Assembly (NCBI RefSeq): GCF_017829975.1
Contig: NZ_JAEEGA010000019.1
Location: forward strand, 62,001-126,000
DNA from: Vagococcus allomyrinae
GTDB lineage: Bacteria; Bacillota; Bacilli; Lactobacillales; Vagococcaceae
Length of the DNA stretch: 64,000 nt
Reading direction: 5' to 3'
Notes under the pieces: model-generated
Database searches by the model: none
Seen by the model: the letters and a program-made list of their open reading frames with translations, nothing else
Told to the model about the DNA's origin: nothing
Program-made: the position numbers and the translations under genes
Shown here: in pieces, positions 16,685-25,429 of the stretch
Position numbering within the stretch: position 1 is the first letter of the stretch
Layout: every line of letters begins with the position of its first letter

Positions 16685-17449
16685 TTGAAAAAAAGGCTAA
16701 TTTGTACTTTAATGGTTTTTCTTGCTTTTACAGTGTTATTTACTTTGATAATAGGAATTGTGATGAAAATACCTAGACTTCCTTTTATAGGTGGAAGTGA
16801 AGAAGGCTGGCTGGGTTATTGGGGAGGTACTTTAGGTTCTCTGATTGGAATTATGGGAGCGTACTTAGTTATGAAGGAGCAACTAAATGTTGAAAAAGAA
16901 CAAGAAGAAAAAGAACGTGATCCAATACTAACATTAGGTAAAGGTGAAGCAATTACACTGGAAAGATATTTACTAAACCCCGAAGTAATAAAAGTTCCAA
17001 TCATTAACGGTGGTCAAACTCCGGTGTTTAATGTAAAAATCAGTTATGTTATTCTTAAAGAAACATTATCGAATACTGGAAAAGATGAAATTGATATTAG
17101 TAACAATTTTTTCTCATTTGACATTGATAAAATACATGTCATGATGGCTAGTTCTACCGAAATTCAATACATTTCAGTTTTGATGCCGGGCGAGAAACAA
17201 AATGTAAATTTAGGTAAATCAATAAGTCAATTATATTTTTATCATATGGATAATATTGATAAAAGTGAAATTGAACATAATTATGAAGATTTTAAAATAC
17301 AAATAATTTTAGAGTATCAAGATTATAAAAATGAAAAAAGAAATAATGACTTTAATTTGGGGATTAGTTTGATTGGAATGGAGTATAATGATAGTAAAAA
17401 GATACATAAATTATTTTGTTATGCACAATTGATTAATGCCCCTAGCTAA
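16685..17449 (+). CDS. Prophage-borne membrane protein of unknown function (254 aa)
   Basis: The only intact gene in the prophage remnant. The start is the TTG at 16685, with AGAGGTG 8 bases upstream. A first hydrophobic helix (residues about 5-27) and a second (about 45-65, GYWGGTLGSLIGIMGAYLVM) are followed by a charged coiled segment (EQLNVEKEQEEKERD) and a 170-residue domain. The base composition is more AT-rich than that of its neighbours. Its position between the structural scraps and the attachment site is where lysogeny-expressed accessory genes often sit. Function unknown; an exclusion or defence role is speculation. Confidence 0.65.
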   Translation: MKKRLICTLMVFLAFTVLFTLIIGIVMKIPRLPFIGGSEEGWLGYWGGTLGSLIGIMGAYLVMKEQLNVEKEQEEKERDPILTLGKGEAITLERYLLNPEVIKVPIINGGQTPVFNVKISYVILKETLSNTGKDEIDISNNFFSFDIDKIHVMMASSTEIQYISVLMPGEKQNVNLGKSISQLYFYHMDNIDKSEIEHNYEDFKIQIILEYQDYKNEKRNNDFNLGISLIGMEYNDSKKIHKLFCYAQLINAPS

Positions 17450-17516
17450 GAAGATAGTCAAATATGGCTATCTTTTTATTGTGTGAAAAAGTAAAAAAAT
17501 AACCTAAAAGGGACTA

Positions 17517-17602
17517 ATTAAAATTGCCTCCCACAACGCTAATTTTAATTGCTAAATGCCATAATTAAATGCCAAATTAAATGCCATTTATTGTTAATGA
17601 GT
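17517..17602. repeat. AT-rich inverted and direct repeats near the attachment site
   Basis: AATTAAAATT and AATTTTAATT form an inverted repeat, followed by three copies of a TTAAATGCCA-like unit 12-13 bases apart. Such arrays are typical near phage integration ends and could be arm-type integrase sites (inference). Confidence 0.45.
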
Positions 17603-17685
17603 GTTAATCAGTGATAAGTGTAAAATAAAAAACCCTTATATATCAAGGGTTTTAACTCCGTTTGTGAATGTGTGTTACCACCAAA

Positions 17686-18043
17686 TGGAGGCGGCGGGAG
17701 TCGAACCCGCGTCCAAGCACATCGCCACTTCAATATCTACGCTCATAGTTTAATGCTTAAATTTCGCTGAGAGTTCTGACATTAAACAAACATTGCTCTT
17801 CGCTAGTCTGATAAACTCTTCTAAACATTCCAGACGGAAACATTTAGCGTATCCCACTTAGTTTGAGACCCTGATCCAGCACATGGGAGATGCTGGGAGG
17901 ATCTTCGCCAACTGTTTTTAGGCAGCTAGAGCGAAAGTGTTTTCGTTTTTAGCAGTTATATTTAACTGTAACGTTTTTACGTAGACGTAACCTACGGAAC
18001 GCAATTCAAGCTCGACTATACCTGTCGAATCCGTAACGCCCCC
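17686..18043 (-). ncRNA. ssrA: Transfer-messenger RNA (tmRNA)
   Basis: On the minus strand the RNA starts GGGGGCGTTACGGATTCGACAG and ends with GGTTCGACTCCCGCCGCCTCCA; the 5' GGGGGCG pairs with CGCCTCC to make the tRNA-like acceptor stem, and the T arm is intact. The CCA end is not encoded. The tag frame at 17918-17953 reads AKNENTFALAA and then stop. It rescues stalled ribosomes and marks the products for proteolysis. Its 3' end faces the prophage remnant and is a common integration site. Confidence 0.97.
17918..17953 (-). other. tmRNA tag-peptide reading frame
   Basis: Eleven codons plus TAA encode AKNENTFALAA. The LAA end is the ClpXP degron; the E. faecalis tag, from memory, is the similar AKNENNSFALAA. 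Confidence 0.9.
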
Positions 18044-18144
18044 TTAAATAATAAGGGTGTACGGTGTTGTACTGGAATAGTATAACACAAGTCTAAGGGG
18101 ATTTAAAGTCAGAGAGCACTAAAAACTTTAGTGCTCGCTTTATC

Positions 18145-18921
18145 TTAATAGATCAAATTGTATTGTCGTAGGGCCCTTAAAATGCCACCTTCAGTATTTT
18201 TAGTGGTGATATAGGTAGCTATTTCTTTTAATTCTGGTTTGGCATTCCCCATCGCAATCCGATGATCGCAGGCTTTCAGTAGATCGATATCATTAAGCCC
18301 ATCACCAAAGCCGTAAGTTGGAACGCCTTCCAGTCCCAGGGCCTTGACCAATTCGCGGACGCCTTTTCCTTTGTTACCACCCTTGCTGATAACATCAATA
18401 GAATGGGGACCATTACGGAAAAAGGTCAATTCAGGAAAGTTTTCTTTATAAACATCGTCATGCTCTTCTCCAATGACCAACAACATATTTAAATCACGTT
18501 CGCGATAAAGTTGGCTGTTGACGATTGGAAGAGGAGAGTGGATGTAGTTATAAGTTTTCTCGACCATCGGGGTATGTTGAGAGACGGTAATTAAGTCAGG
18601 TGTATAAAAGCCTATTTCTTGCCCTAAGGCTTGAGTTTGATGGTACATTTTTTCACAGATATCTTGAGGAATTAAACCGCTGTAGACCTCTTTGCCTTCA
18701 AACAACACGTATTGACCGTTCATCGTAATCAATGAGTCGATGCCAGTGCGTTGGCTAATTTCTCTGACTTCAGTGTTTGTGCGACCGGTAGCAATCACGG
18801 GAATAATTTTATTTTCTTGTAATTCAATCATGGCTTCGATGATTTCAATCGTCACATCAGAATGCTCATCTAAGAGGGTGCCGTCTAAATCAAAAAATGC
18901 TAAACCTTTTACTTCTGTCAT
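18145..18921 (-). CDS. Cof-type HAD hydrolase (sugar-phosphate or FMN phosphatase family)
   Basis: The product (258 aa) begins MTEVKGLAFFDLDGTLLDEH with the nucleophile DLDGT motif, and ends with the GFGDGLNDIDLLKACDHRIA motif that binds magnesium, plus the Cof-type cap domain between them. These cytosolic enzymes dephosphorylate sugar phosphates, FMN or similar metabolites. The start is placed at 18919-18921, where AAGGAG lies upstream; 14 further upstream residues in the open frame lack a better ribosome site. It is a single gene convergent with tmRNA processing sequences. The substrate is not determined. Confidence 0.85.
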   Translation of the reverse strand: MTEVKGLAFFDLDGTLLDEHSDVTIEIIEAMIELQENKIIPVIATGRTNTEVREISQRTGIDSLITMNGQYVLFEGKEVYSGLIPQDICEKMYHQTQALGQEIGFYTPDLITVSQHTPMVEKTYNYIHSPLPIVNSQLYRERDLNMLLVIGEEHDDVYKENFPELTFFRNGPHSIDVISKGGNKGKGVRELVKALGLEGVPTYGFGDGLNDIDLLKACDHRIAMGNAKPELKEIATYITTKNTEGGILRALRQYNLIY

Positions 18922-19192
18922 AAGTATAAATACTCCTTTTATAAGTGCTCTATTTGCTATCAAAGAAAAAAATGCTACCCCTATCTTAGCAAAAAAACAG
19001 GTTCAGTGCTAGGTTTTTCAATTTGACAGTTTATGTTTGTTGAAACCTTTGCTAATAGAGTATACTAAAGACATAGGTTAGGGGAAATTAGGGGAATCAT
19101 TGAAAGCTTTTTGAAAAAGTTGTGAAGAGTGTAATTTAATAAACGTTCTATAGTATAATACAAATTAAGAGATAAGTGAGGAGATTGTAAAA

Positions 19193-19915
19193 ATGAAAGT
19201 GCTAATGATAGAAGATAATGAATCAGTATCAGAAATGATGCAGATGTTTTTTTTAAATGAGAAATGGGATGCTACCTTTAAATATGACGGCAAGGAGGGC
19301 TTGGATGCCTTCTTAGAGGAACCTGAAGCTTGGGATATGATTACCTTAGATTTGAATTTGCCAACCATGGACGGAGTAGCAGTTTGTCGAGAAATCCGTA
19401 AAACATCCAGTACGGTTCCCATTATTATGTTAACGGCCCGTGATTCGGAAAGTGATCAGGTTATTGGTTTGGAGATGGGGGCCGATGATTATGTGACAAA
19501 ACCCTTTAGTCCACTTACCTTGATCGCCCGGATTAAGGCCCTTCATCGACGGGCTGAATTAGTCGAAGGCACTGTCAGTAGTGAAGACGGAAATGGTGAT
19601 TTCGATATTGCCACCGACCACTTCAAGATGAATACGAAAACACGAGAAGCCTATTTGGATGAGGAATTGATTGAAGGCCTAACACCGAAAGAATTTGATT
19701 TATTGTATACGTTGGCTAAAAAGCCTCGTCAAGTTTTTTCTCGGGAGCAATTATTAGAAATGGTATGGGATTATCAATACTTTGGTGATGAGCGAACCGT
19801 TGATGCTCACATAAAAAAATTACGTCAAAAAATCGAAAAAGTTGGCCCTCAAGTTATTCAGACCGTTTGGGGTGTCGGTTATAAATTCGATGACTCTGGA
19901 GTCGATGTTAAATGA
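19193..19915 (+). CDS. OmpR-family response regulator
   Basis: The 240-aa product has a receiver domain with acceptor Asp53 (ITLDLNLPTMDGV), switch Thr in MLTARD and Lys103 in YVTKPFSP, and a winged-helix DNA-binding domain from about residue 140 (LTPKEFDLLYTLAKKPRQVF, then TVDAHIKKLRQKI). It overlaps the histidine kinase gene by 4 bases (ATGA), so the two are translationally coupled. TATAAT at 19154-19159 is the likely -10. Regulon and inducer are unknown; it is not clearly one of the named enterococcal pairs. Confidence 0.9.
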   Translation: MKVLMIEDNESVSEMMQMFFLNEKWDATFKYDGKEGLDAFLEEPEAWDMITLDLNLPTMDGVAVCREIRKTSSTVPIIMLTARDSESDQVIGLEMGADDYVTKPFSPLTLIARIKALHRRAELVEGTVSSEDGNGDFDIATDHFKMNTKTREAYLDEELIEGLTPKEFDLLYTLAKKPRQVFSREQLLEMVWDYQYFGDERTVDAHIKKLRQKIEKVGPQVIQTVWGVGYKFDDSGVDVK

Positions 19916-21381
19916 GGTATCTCTTTCAACAAATGATTGCCTTTTGGGCGATTATTTTGACTATTTTAATTGTGGTAGGCGTGTCCTTTACACAATTTAC
20001 TAAGCGAACCATTCTAACGAATACCTACGATCAGATGCAAGCTTACGCTGATTCAATTCAGGAGAATAGTCAAGAAGATCCAGGCATGTTAAACAATAGT
20101 TTATTGTTAACGGAATTGGCTCTTAAAAATCAAAATATCAATTTCTTTTATATCAATGCAGACAAAGTCGTGGAATACCCCAGTGAAAAACAGGGGCAAC
20201 AAGTTAATTTTATTTCCAAAAGCAATTGGAAAAAAGTTCAAAATGGTGAAGGGGTCTCTACATCAGTTGAATTTACGACTAGCACTAATAGTAAGATTCA
20301 CATGGCCATGGTCTTAAAACCGTTGTTTATTATTAATAAGTCCACGAATGAAAGTCAGTTTTATGGGACGATTGCGGTGCTGCAACCGACGAGTAATATT
20401 GAAAACAGCATGAGTGGACTGACGGAAAATCTGTTTAAAGCCTTCTTAATTTCAAGTATCTTTTCGTTGATTTTTAGTTATATGTTGGCTCAATTTCAAG
20501 TTAATCGAATAAACCGAATGAAAAAAGCCGCACGCCAAATTGCAGAAGGGAATTTTGATGTTAACTTAGAAGTCAAAAGCAATGATGAGTTGGATGAGCT
20601 GGCGACGGACTTTAACCGAATGGCTCAGGCATTGAAAGAATCCAACGAAGAAATCGAGCGTCAAGAGGATCGACGCCGACAATTTATGGCTGATGCGGCT
20701 CATGAGATGCGAACCCCTTTGACAACCATTAATGGCTTGCTGGAAGGAATTGCCTACAATGCTATTCCTAAGGATCAGGAAGAAAAATGTATCCAATTAA
20801 TGCGTAATGAAACAACTCGTTTGATTCGATTAGTCAATGAAAATCTCGACTATGAAAAAATTCGCACCAATCAAATTAGCATGGTGATTCAAAAGTTTAG
20901 TGCCACAGATACGTTGAAGCAAGTGGTACAACAGCTTCAAGGAAAAGCGGAAGCTTCAGGCAATCAGCTTAGTCTGACGACCACAGACGAAATTGAGGTG
21001 TATGCGGACTATGATCGTTTTGTGCAAATCATGGTTAATATCATTCAAAATGCGATTCAATTTACACAAGACGGCGAGATTACTGTGTCAGTAGAACGAG
21101 GGTATTTGGAAACGACTGTGAAGATTAGCGATACGGGAATCGGTATGACAGAAGAAGAAGTTCAAAATATTTGGGAACGTTACTATAAAGTCGATCCATC
21201 ACGAAAAAATACCAAATATGGCGAGTCAGGCTTAGGTTTGTCGATCGTTCATCAGCTGGTGAAACTTCATAAAGGCACGATCACTGTTGAAAGTGAAAAA
21301 GACGTTGGTACGACATTCAACGTGACCTTTCCAGATGAAGAAGCACGAGAATTGATTGAGGAACCGAAGGAATCAAATTAA
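19912..21381 (+). CDS. Membrane sensor histidine kinase
   Basis: The 489-aa protein has TM1 at about residues 9-28, an extracytoplasmic sensor region to about 172, TM2 at about 174-193, a HAMP linker, the phosphoacceptor His264 in AAHEMRTPLTTINGLLEG, and a complete ATPase core: NIIQNAIQFT (N box), DTGIGMTEEE (G1) and ESGLGLSIVHQLV (G2). It should autophosphorylate and pass the phosphate to the overlapping response regulator. The extracellular region has no domain that I can name. A hairpin terminator follows. Confidence 0.92.
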   Translation: MRYLFQQMIAFWAIILTILIVVGVSFTQFTKRTILTNTYDQMQAYADSIQENSQEDPGMLNNSLLLTELALKNQNINFFYINADKVVEYPSEKQGQQVNFISKSNWKKVQNGEGVSTSVEFTTSTNSKIHMAMVLKPLFIINKSTNESQFYGTIAVLQPTSNIENSMSGLTENLFKAFLISSIFSLIFSYMLAQFQVNRINRMKKAARQIAEGNFDVNLEVKSNDELDELATDFNRMAQALKESNEEIERQEDRRRQFMADAAHEMRTPLTTINGLLEGIAYNAIPKDQEEKCIQLMRNETTRLIRLVNENLDYEKIRTNQISMVIQKFSATDTLKQVVQQLQGKAEASGNQLSLTTTDEIEVYADYDRFVQIMVNIIQNAIQFTQDGEITVSVERGYLETTVKISDTGIGMTEEEVQNIWERYYKVDPSRKNTKYGESGLGLSIVHQLVKLHKGTITVESEKDVGTTFNVTFPDEEARELIEEPKESN

Positions 21382-21391
21382 GAAAAAAAGG

Positions 21392-21424
21392 TGGCAGGCT
21401 GTGCAAATCAGTCTGCCATTTTAC
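21392..21424 (+). terminator. Intrinsic terminator after the two-component system
   Basis: TGGCAGGCTG pairs with CAGTCTGCCA (one wobble) and is followed by TTTT. Confidence 0.75.
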
Positions 21425-21514
21425 TGAAAAAATTCTAATGAAAATGTTCTATTGATGTACGTAAGAGGTTTTTTTTGATACACTAAGACAATAGACGAAC
21501 ATAAAGGTGGTAAC

Positions 21515-21796
21515 ATGCAAGATAATTATAATTACCCACTAGATATAGAGTGGACACAACCAGAAATGTTAGTTGTAATGGCAATGTGGCAAGCGCTGGA
21601 AGACACTTATGAGAAAGGATTGCCTGCTGCTCAATTTTTAACTGTTTATCAAGAGTTTAAAACTGTGATTAAGAGTATCGGGGAAGAGCGAAAACTTGGG
21701 CGCGATTTTGAAGAAGTATCAGGCTATTCTTTGTATCGTGCTGTTCAAGCAGCTAAAGCTGCACCTGATAAAATGCTTAAGATGAAAGGAGCCTAA
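21515..21796 (+). CDS. UPF0223 family protein
   Basis: This 93-aa protein matches the small UPF0223 (YktA-like) family: it starts NYNYPLDIEWTQPEMLVV, followed by a helical body and the GYSLYRAVQAAK segment. Function unknown. GGTGG precedes the ATG. The inositol-monophosphatase-family gene starts 4 bases after its stop, the same pairing as yktA/yktC in Bacillus (from memory), so they are co-transcribed. Confidence 0.85.
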   Translation: MQDNYNYPLDIEWTQPEMLVVMAMWQALEDTYEKGLPAAQFLTVYQEFKTVIKSIGEERKLGRDFEEVSGYSLYRAVQAAKAAPDKMLKMKGA

Positions 21797-21800
21797 GACG

Positions 21801-22568
21801 ATGAGTCAGCAGCAAATGGTCGAAGAAATTAAAGGCTGGGTTTACGAAGCTGGGGAAAACATTAAACGAAAATTACAATCCCCTTTAATTGTGGAAGAAA
21901 AAACCAATAAGTCTGATTTAGTTACCAATGTTGATAAAGAAACCGAAGCTTTTTTCATTGATAAAATTCGCCATCATTATCCTGACGATCAAATTTTAGG
22001 GGAAGAAGGTCTCGGTGACCATGTGACTGATTTTAGTGGTCGCGTGTGGATTATTGATCCCATCGATGGTACCTTGAATTTTGTTAAGCAACAAGACAAT
22101 TTTTGTACAATGCTTGCCGTTTACGAAGAGGGAATCGGTCAGATGGCATTTATTTATGAGGTCATGCGAGATGAACTGCTTTGGGGTGGTAAAGGAATGG
22201 GTGTCTATCTCAATGAGCAAGTGATTAAGGATGTACCAAATATTACCTTGGAAAAAGGTTTGATCAGTGTCAACACTCATATGTTTTTAAATAATACCTA
22301 TGAAACGCAAACGGTTGCCATGAAATCAATTGGTGTTAGAATGATCGGTTGTGCCGGAATTGGTTTTAAAGAGTTGATTAAAGGCAATCAAAATGCCTAC
22401 ATTAGTAATCTTCAACCATGGGATTACGCTCCAGCTAAAGTGCTAATGGAAGAATTAGGACTTAAGATGATTGCACTAAATGGTGAACCCTTAGATTTAA
22501 GGCAAAAAGTCCCGATATTGGGTGCGACGCCGGCGGCTTTTGCCGAAATTCAAACCCGCCAAAACTAA
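21801..22568 (+). CDS. Inositol monophosphatase family protein
   Basis: The 255-aa product carries the metal-dependent phosphatase signatures: DLVTNVDKETE, then GEEG, WIIDPIDGTLNFV (DPIDGT metal site) and the C-terminal NLQPWDYAPAKVL. It belongs to the IMPase/SuhB/CysQ superfamily and hydrolyses a small phosphate monoester with magnesium; the true substrate in Firmicutes is not settled. It lies 4 bases after the UPF0223 gene and upstream of typA, which has its own promoter. Confidence 0.87.
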   Translation: MSQQQMVEEIKGWVYEAGENIKRKLQSPLIVEEKTNKSDLVTNVDKETEAFFIDKIRHHYPDDQILGEEGLGDHVTDFSGRVWIIDPIDGTLNFVKQQDNFCTMLAVYEEGIGQMAFIYEVMRDELLWGGKGMGVYLNEQVIKDVPNITLEKGLISVNTHMFLNNTYETQTVAMKSIGVRMIGCAGIGFKELIKGNQNAYISNLQPWDYAPAKVLMEELGLKMIALNGEPLDLRQKVPILGATPAAFAEIQTRQN

Positions 22569-22627
22569 GTGGTTGCTTACTATTTGAATGAGACTCGTAA
22601 CTTTTTATGTTTTCTGAAAACTTTTTA

Positions 22628-22657
22628 TTGTTTTTCATGAGAGTTTTTTGCTATAAT
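22628..22657 (+). promoter_or_regulatory. Promoter of typA
   Basis: TTGTTT (22628-22633), an 18-base spacer and TATAAT (22652-22657) give a good sigma-A promoter, leaving a leader of about 135 bases before the gene. Confidence 0.6.
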
Positions 22658-22797
22658 GAAAAGTCGAGTTAATTTGAGATAGTCGTTTTAGTTTTTTTTT
22701 AAAGTTGTGTCTCTCTTAAGAAATGAAAGAGAAATGCAACCTTTTGAAAGATAGCTAGTAAGATTTAGTGCTTTACATATAGTGAGGAGAATAAAAA

Positions 22798-24636
22798 GTG
22801 AAATTAAGAGAAGATATCCGCAACGTAGCCATTATTGCCCACGTTGACCATGGGAAAACAACAATGGTAGATGAATTATTAAAACAATCTGATACATTAG
22901 ACGGCCATGTAAGCTTGGAAGAGCGCGCAATGGATTCAAATGATATCGAAAAAGAGCGTGGTATTACCATTTTAGCGAAAAATACTGCCGTTAGTTACCA
23001 AGGAACCAAGATCAATATTTTAGATACGCCAGGGCATGCGGACTTTGGTGGTGAAGTAGAGCGTATTATGAAAATGGTTGACGGTGTTTTATTAGTTGTT
23101 GATGCATACGAAGGCACAATGCCACAAACTCGTTTTGTATTGAAAAAAGCCCTTGAGCAAAAACTAATTCCGATCGTGTTAGTCAATAAAATTGACAAAC
23201 CTTCTGCTCGTCCGGCTGAAGTTATTGATGAAGTTCTAGAACTATTTATCGAACTAGGTGCTGATGACGATCAATTGGAATTCCCTGTTATTTATACGTC
23301 TGGTATCAACGGAACGTCGAGCTTGTCAGAGGATCCAGCAGATCAAGAAGCATCAATGAACCCTGTTTTTGATACGATTTTGGAACATATCCCAGCGCCA
23401 GTTGATAATAGTGATGAACCCTTACAATTCCAAGTATCTTTATTAGATTATAATGACTATGTTGGTCGTATTGGGATTGGGCGCGTCTTCCGTGGAAAAA
23501 TTAAAGTTGGTGACCAAGTGTCATTAATGAAGTTAGATGGCTCTGCAAAGAACTTCCGTGTAACCAAATTATTCGGATTCTTCGGTTTAAACCGTGTGGA
23601 GATTACTGAAGCTAAAGCTGGCGATTTAATTGCTGTTTCTGGAATGGAAGACATCTTCGTAGGAGAAACAGTCACACCAACAGATCATCAAGATGCACTG
23701 CCAATTTTACATATTGATGAGCCAACTTTGCAGATGACATTTTTGGTAAATAATTCACCTTTTGCTGGTCGCGAAGGTAAATTTGTAACGTCTCGGAAAA
23801 TTGAAGAGCGTTTGTTAAATCAACTGCAAACAGATGTGTCACTTAAAGTAGATCCGACAGATTCACCAGATGCATGGATAGTATCCGGGCGTGGTGAACT
23901 CCACTTATCTATTTTGATTGAAAACATGCGTCGTGAAGGATTTGAATTACAAGTATCACGTCCTAAAGTTATTGTAAAAGAATTTGATGGCCGTAAATGC
24001 GAACCTTTTGAGCGTGTGCAAATCGACACACCAGAAGAATATATGGGCAGCATCATCGAATCGTTAAGCCAACGTAAAGGTGAAATGCAAGACATGATTC
24101 ATACAGGAAATGGTCAAATTCGCTTGATTTTCCTAGCACCTGCTCGTGGTTTAATCGGCTATACGACTGAATTTATGTCGATGACTCGTGGTTATGGTAT
24201 TATGCACCATACTTTCGATCAATATTTACCTATGATTCAAGGAACAATAGGAGGACGCCGTAATGGGGCCCTTGTGTCCGTTGATACTGGAAAAGCGACA
24301 ACCTACAGTATTATGAGTGTTGAAGAACGTGGGACAGTCTTTGTCGAACCTGGAACAGAAGTTTATGAAGGCATGGTTGTCGGAGCTAACAGTCGTGAAA
24401 ATGATTTGGGCGTTAACGTGACCAAAGCTAAACAACAAACCAATGTTCGTTCTGCAAATAAAGATCAAACAAACGTCATTAAAAAACCAAAAGTGATGTC
24501 ACTTGAAGAATCATTAGAATTTTTGAATGACGATGAGTATTGTGAAGTGACACCAGAAAGCATTCGCCTGAGAAAACAAATCTTAAACAAAGGTGAACGT
24601 GAAAAAGCTGCTAAAAAAAGCAAAAAAGCTGATTAA
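22798..24636 (+). CDS. typA: Ribosome-associated translational GTPase TypA/BipA
   Basis: The 612-aa protein starts LREDIRNVAIIAHVDHGKTT, with the G1 loop AHVDHGKT, switch region RGITI, DTPGHAD (G3) and NKIDKP (G4), followed by EF-G-like domains and the BipA-specific C-terminal region (RGLIGYTTEFMSMTRG and RSANKDQTNVIKKP). It binds the ribosome and helps 50S assembly and growth under stress. The start is the GTG at 22798, with GTGAGGAG upstream. The length is normal for the family. A terminator follows. Confidence 0.96.
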   Translation: MKLREDIRNVAIIAHVDHGKTTMVDELLKQSDTLDGHVSLEERAMDSNDIEKERGITILAKNTAVSYQGTKINILDTPGHADFGGEVERIMKMVDGVLLVVDAYEGTMPQTRFVLKKALEQKLIPIVLVNKIDKPSARPAEVIDEVLELFIELGADDDQLEFPVIYTSGINGTSSLSEDPADQEASMNPVFDTILEHIPAPVDNSDEPLQFQVSLLDYNDYVGRIGIGRVFRGKIKVGDQVSLMKLDGSAKNFRVTKLFGFFGLNRVEITEAKAGDLIAVSGMEDIFVGETVTPTDHQDALPILHIDEPTLQMTFLVNNSPFAGREGKFVTSRKIEERLLNQLQTDVSLKVDPTDSPDAWIVSGRGELHLSILIENMRREGFELQVSRPKVIVKEFDGRKCEPFERVQIDTPEEYMGSIIESLSQRKGEMQDMIHTGNGQIRLIFLAPARGLIGYTTEFMSMTRGYGIMHHTFDQYLPMIQGTIGGRRNGALVSVDTGKATTYSIMSVEERGTVFVEPGTEVYEGMVVGANSRENDLGVNVTKAKQQTNVRSANKDQTNVIKKPKVMSLEESLEFLNDDEYCEVTPESIRLRKQILNKGEREKAAKKSKKAD

Positions 24637-24644
24637 TTAATTTG

Positions 24645-24677
24645 AAACTCCAAAGATGATTGTGTCTTTGGAGTTTT
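24645..24677 (+). terminator. Intrinsic terminator after typA
   Basis: AAACTCCAAAGA pairs perfectly with TCTTTGGAGTTT around an 8-base loop, then a short T run. Confidence 0.82.
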
Positions 24678-24768
24678 AGTTATGTTACACATTGAAGCAG
24701 TGTGACACTTCCTTTCACAAAGAGTAAACTTTCAGGACAACAATAAAAAGAAAACGTTTAAATAGGCA

Positions 24769-24797
24769 TTGAAGTTCTAACTATAGTGAAGTATAAT
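24769..24797 (+). promoter_or_regulatory. Promoter of the cold-shock gene
   Basis: TTGAAG (24769-24774), a 17-base spacer and TATAAT (24792-24797). It implies a 5' leader of about 110 bases. Confidence 0.7.
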
Positions 24798-24803
24798 ATT
24801 AAG

Positions 24804-24916
24804 TGTAATGAAAAGTTCTTTATGAATTGTTCCGAAAAAGAGTCCTTAATTGTCTTTTTGAACAATTGTAGTAAGGATGTTTAATTACAAAGTAAAATTG
24901 ATGGAGGCTCTATTTG
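24804..24916 (+). promoter_or_regulatory. Structured 5' leader of the cold-shock gene
   Basis: Hairpin 24825-24867 pairs AATTGTTC with GAACAATT and AAAAAG with CTTTTT. Its loop TCCTTA (24843-24848) is complementary to TAAGGA (24872-24877), so two mutually exclusive folds are possible, as in thermosensing cspA leaders of other bacteria. Confidence 0.5.
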
Positions 24917-25117
24917 ATGGAACAAGGTAAAGTGAAATGGTTTAACAACGAAAAAGGTTTTGGATTTATCGAAGTTGAAGGTCATGATGATGTATTTGTA
25001 CATTTTTCAGCTATTCAGGGCGATGGCTTCAAATCCCTAGAAGAGGGACAAGAAGTTGAATTTTCAGTCGTTGAAGGCGAAAGAGGTCCTCAAGCTGCTG
25101 AAGTGATTAAACTTTAA
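24917..25117 (+). CDS. Cold shock protein (CspA family)
   Basis: This 66-aa OB-fold protein has both RNA-binding motifs, [10 protein letters not shown] (RNP1) and VFVHFSAI (RNP2), and starts [17 protein letters not shown]. It acts as an RNA chaperone. GGAGG lies 9 bases before the ATG at 24917; the TTG just upstream is in frame but not the start. It has a long leader of the type that regulates cold-shock genes. A terminator follows. Confidence 0.95.
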   Translation: MEQGKVKWFNNEKGFGFIEVEGHDDVFVHFSAIQGDGFKSLEEGQEVEFSVVEGERGPQAAEVIKL

Positions 25118-25140
25118 GCATTTATTTAATCCAATTATCG

Positions 25141-25177
25141 AAAAAGTATCTTATCTTATGATAGGGTACTTTTTTTG
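25141..25177 (+). terminator. Intrinsic terminator after the cold-shock gene
   Basis: AAAAAGTATC-type stem with a TACTTTTTTT end encloses a second short stem (TTATC with GATA). Confidence 0.75.
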
Positions 25178-25429
25178 CCGTAACTTTCAGTTTCTAGTGT
25201 GAAAAAGAGAATATCTGGTTTGACACATCGAAAAGTTAACGGAAACAAATCAGCTTTCAGCTGGATTTTTATAGCGCCGATAAAATGATTCAAAGCTTTT
25301 CGTACTTTAATACTTTTTTAGAAGAAGTTTGGCCTGAAATTTGCTATAATGGAAGAGATTGAAAAATGGGGTTGGCAGTGATCTTGTCAGCATTTTTTTG
25401 ATACAGAACAACTAGAGAGGACGTTATGA

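Noticed and set aside
14687-17449. Active prophage
   Set aside because: No integrase, repressor, replication, tail or lysis gene is present, and the structural genes are broken.
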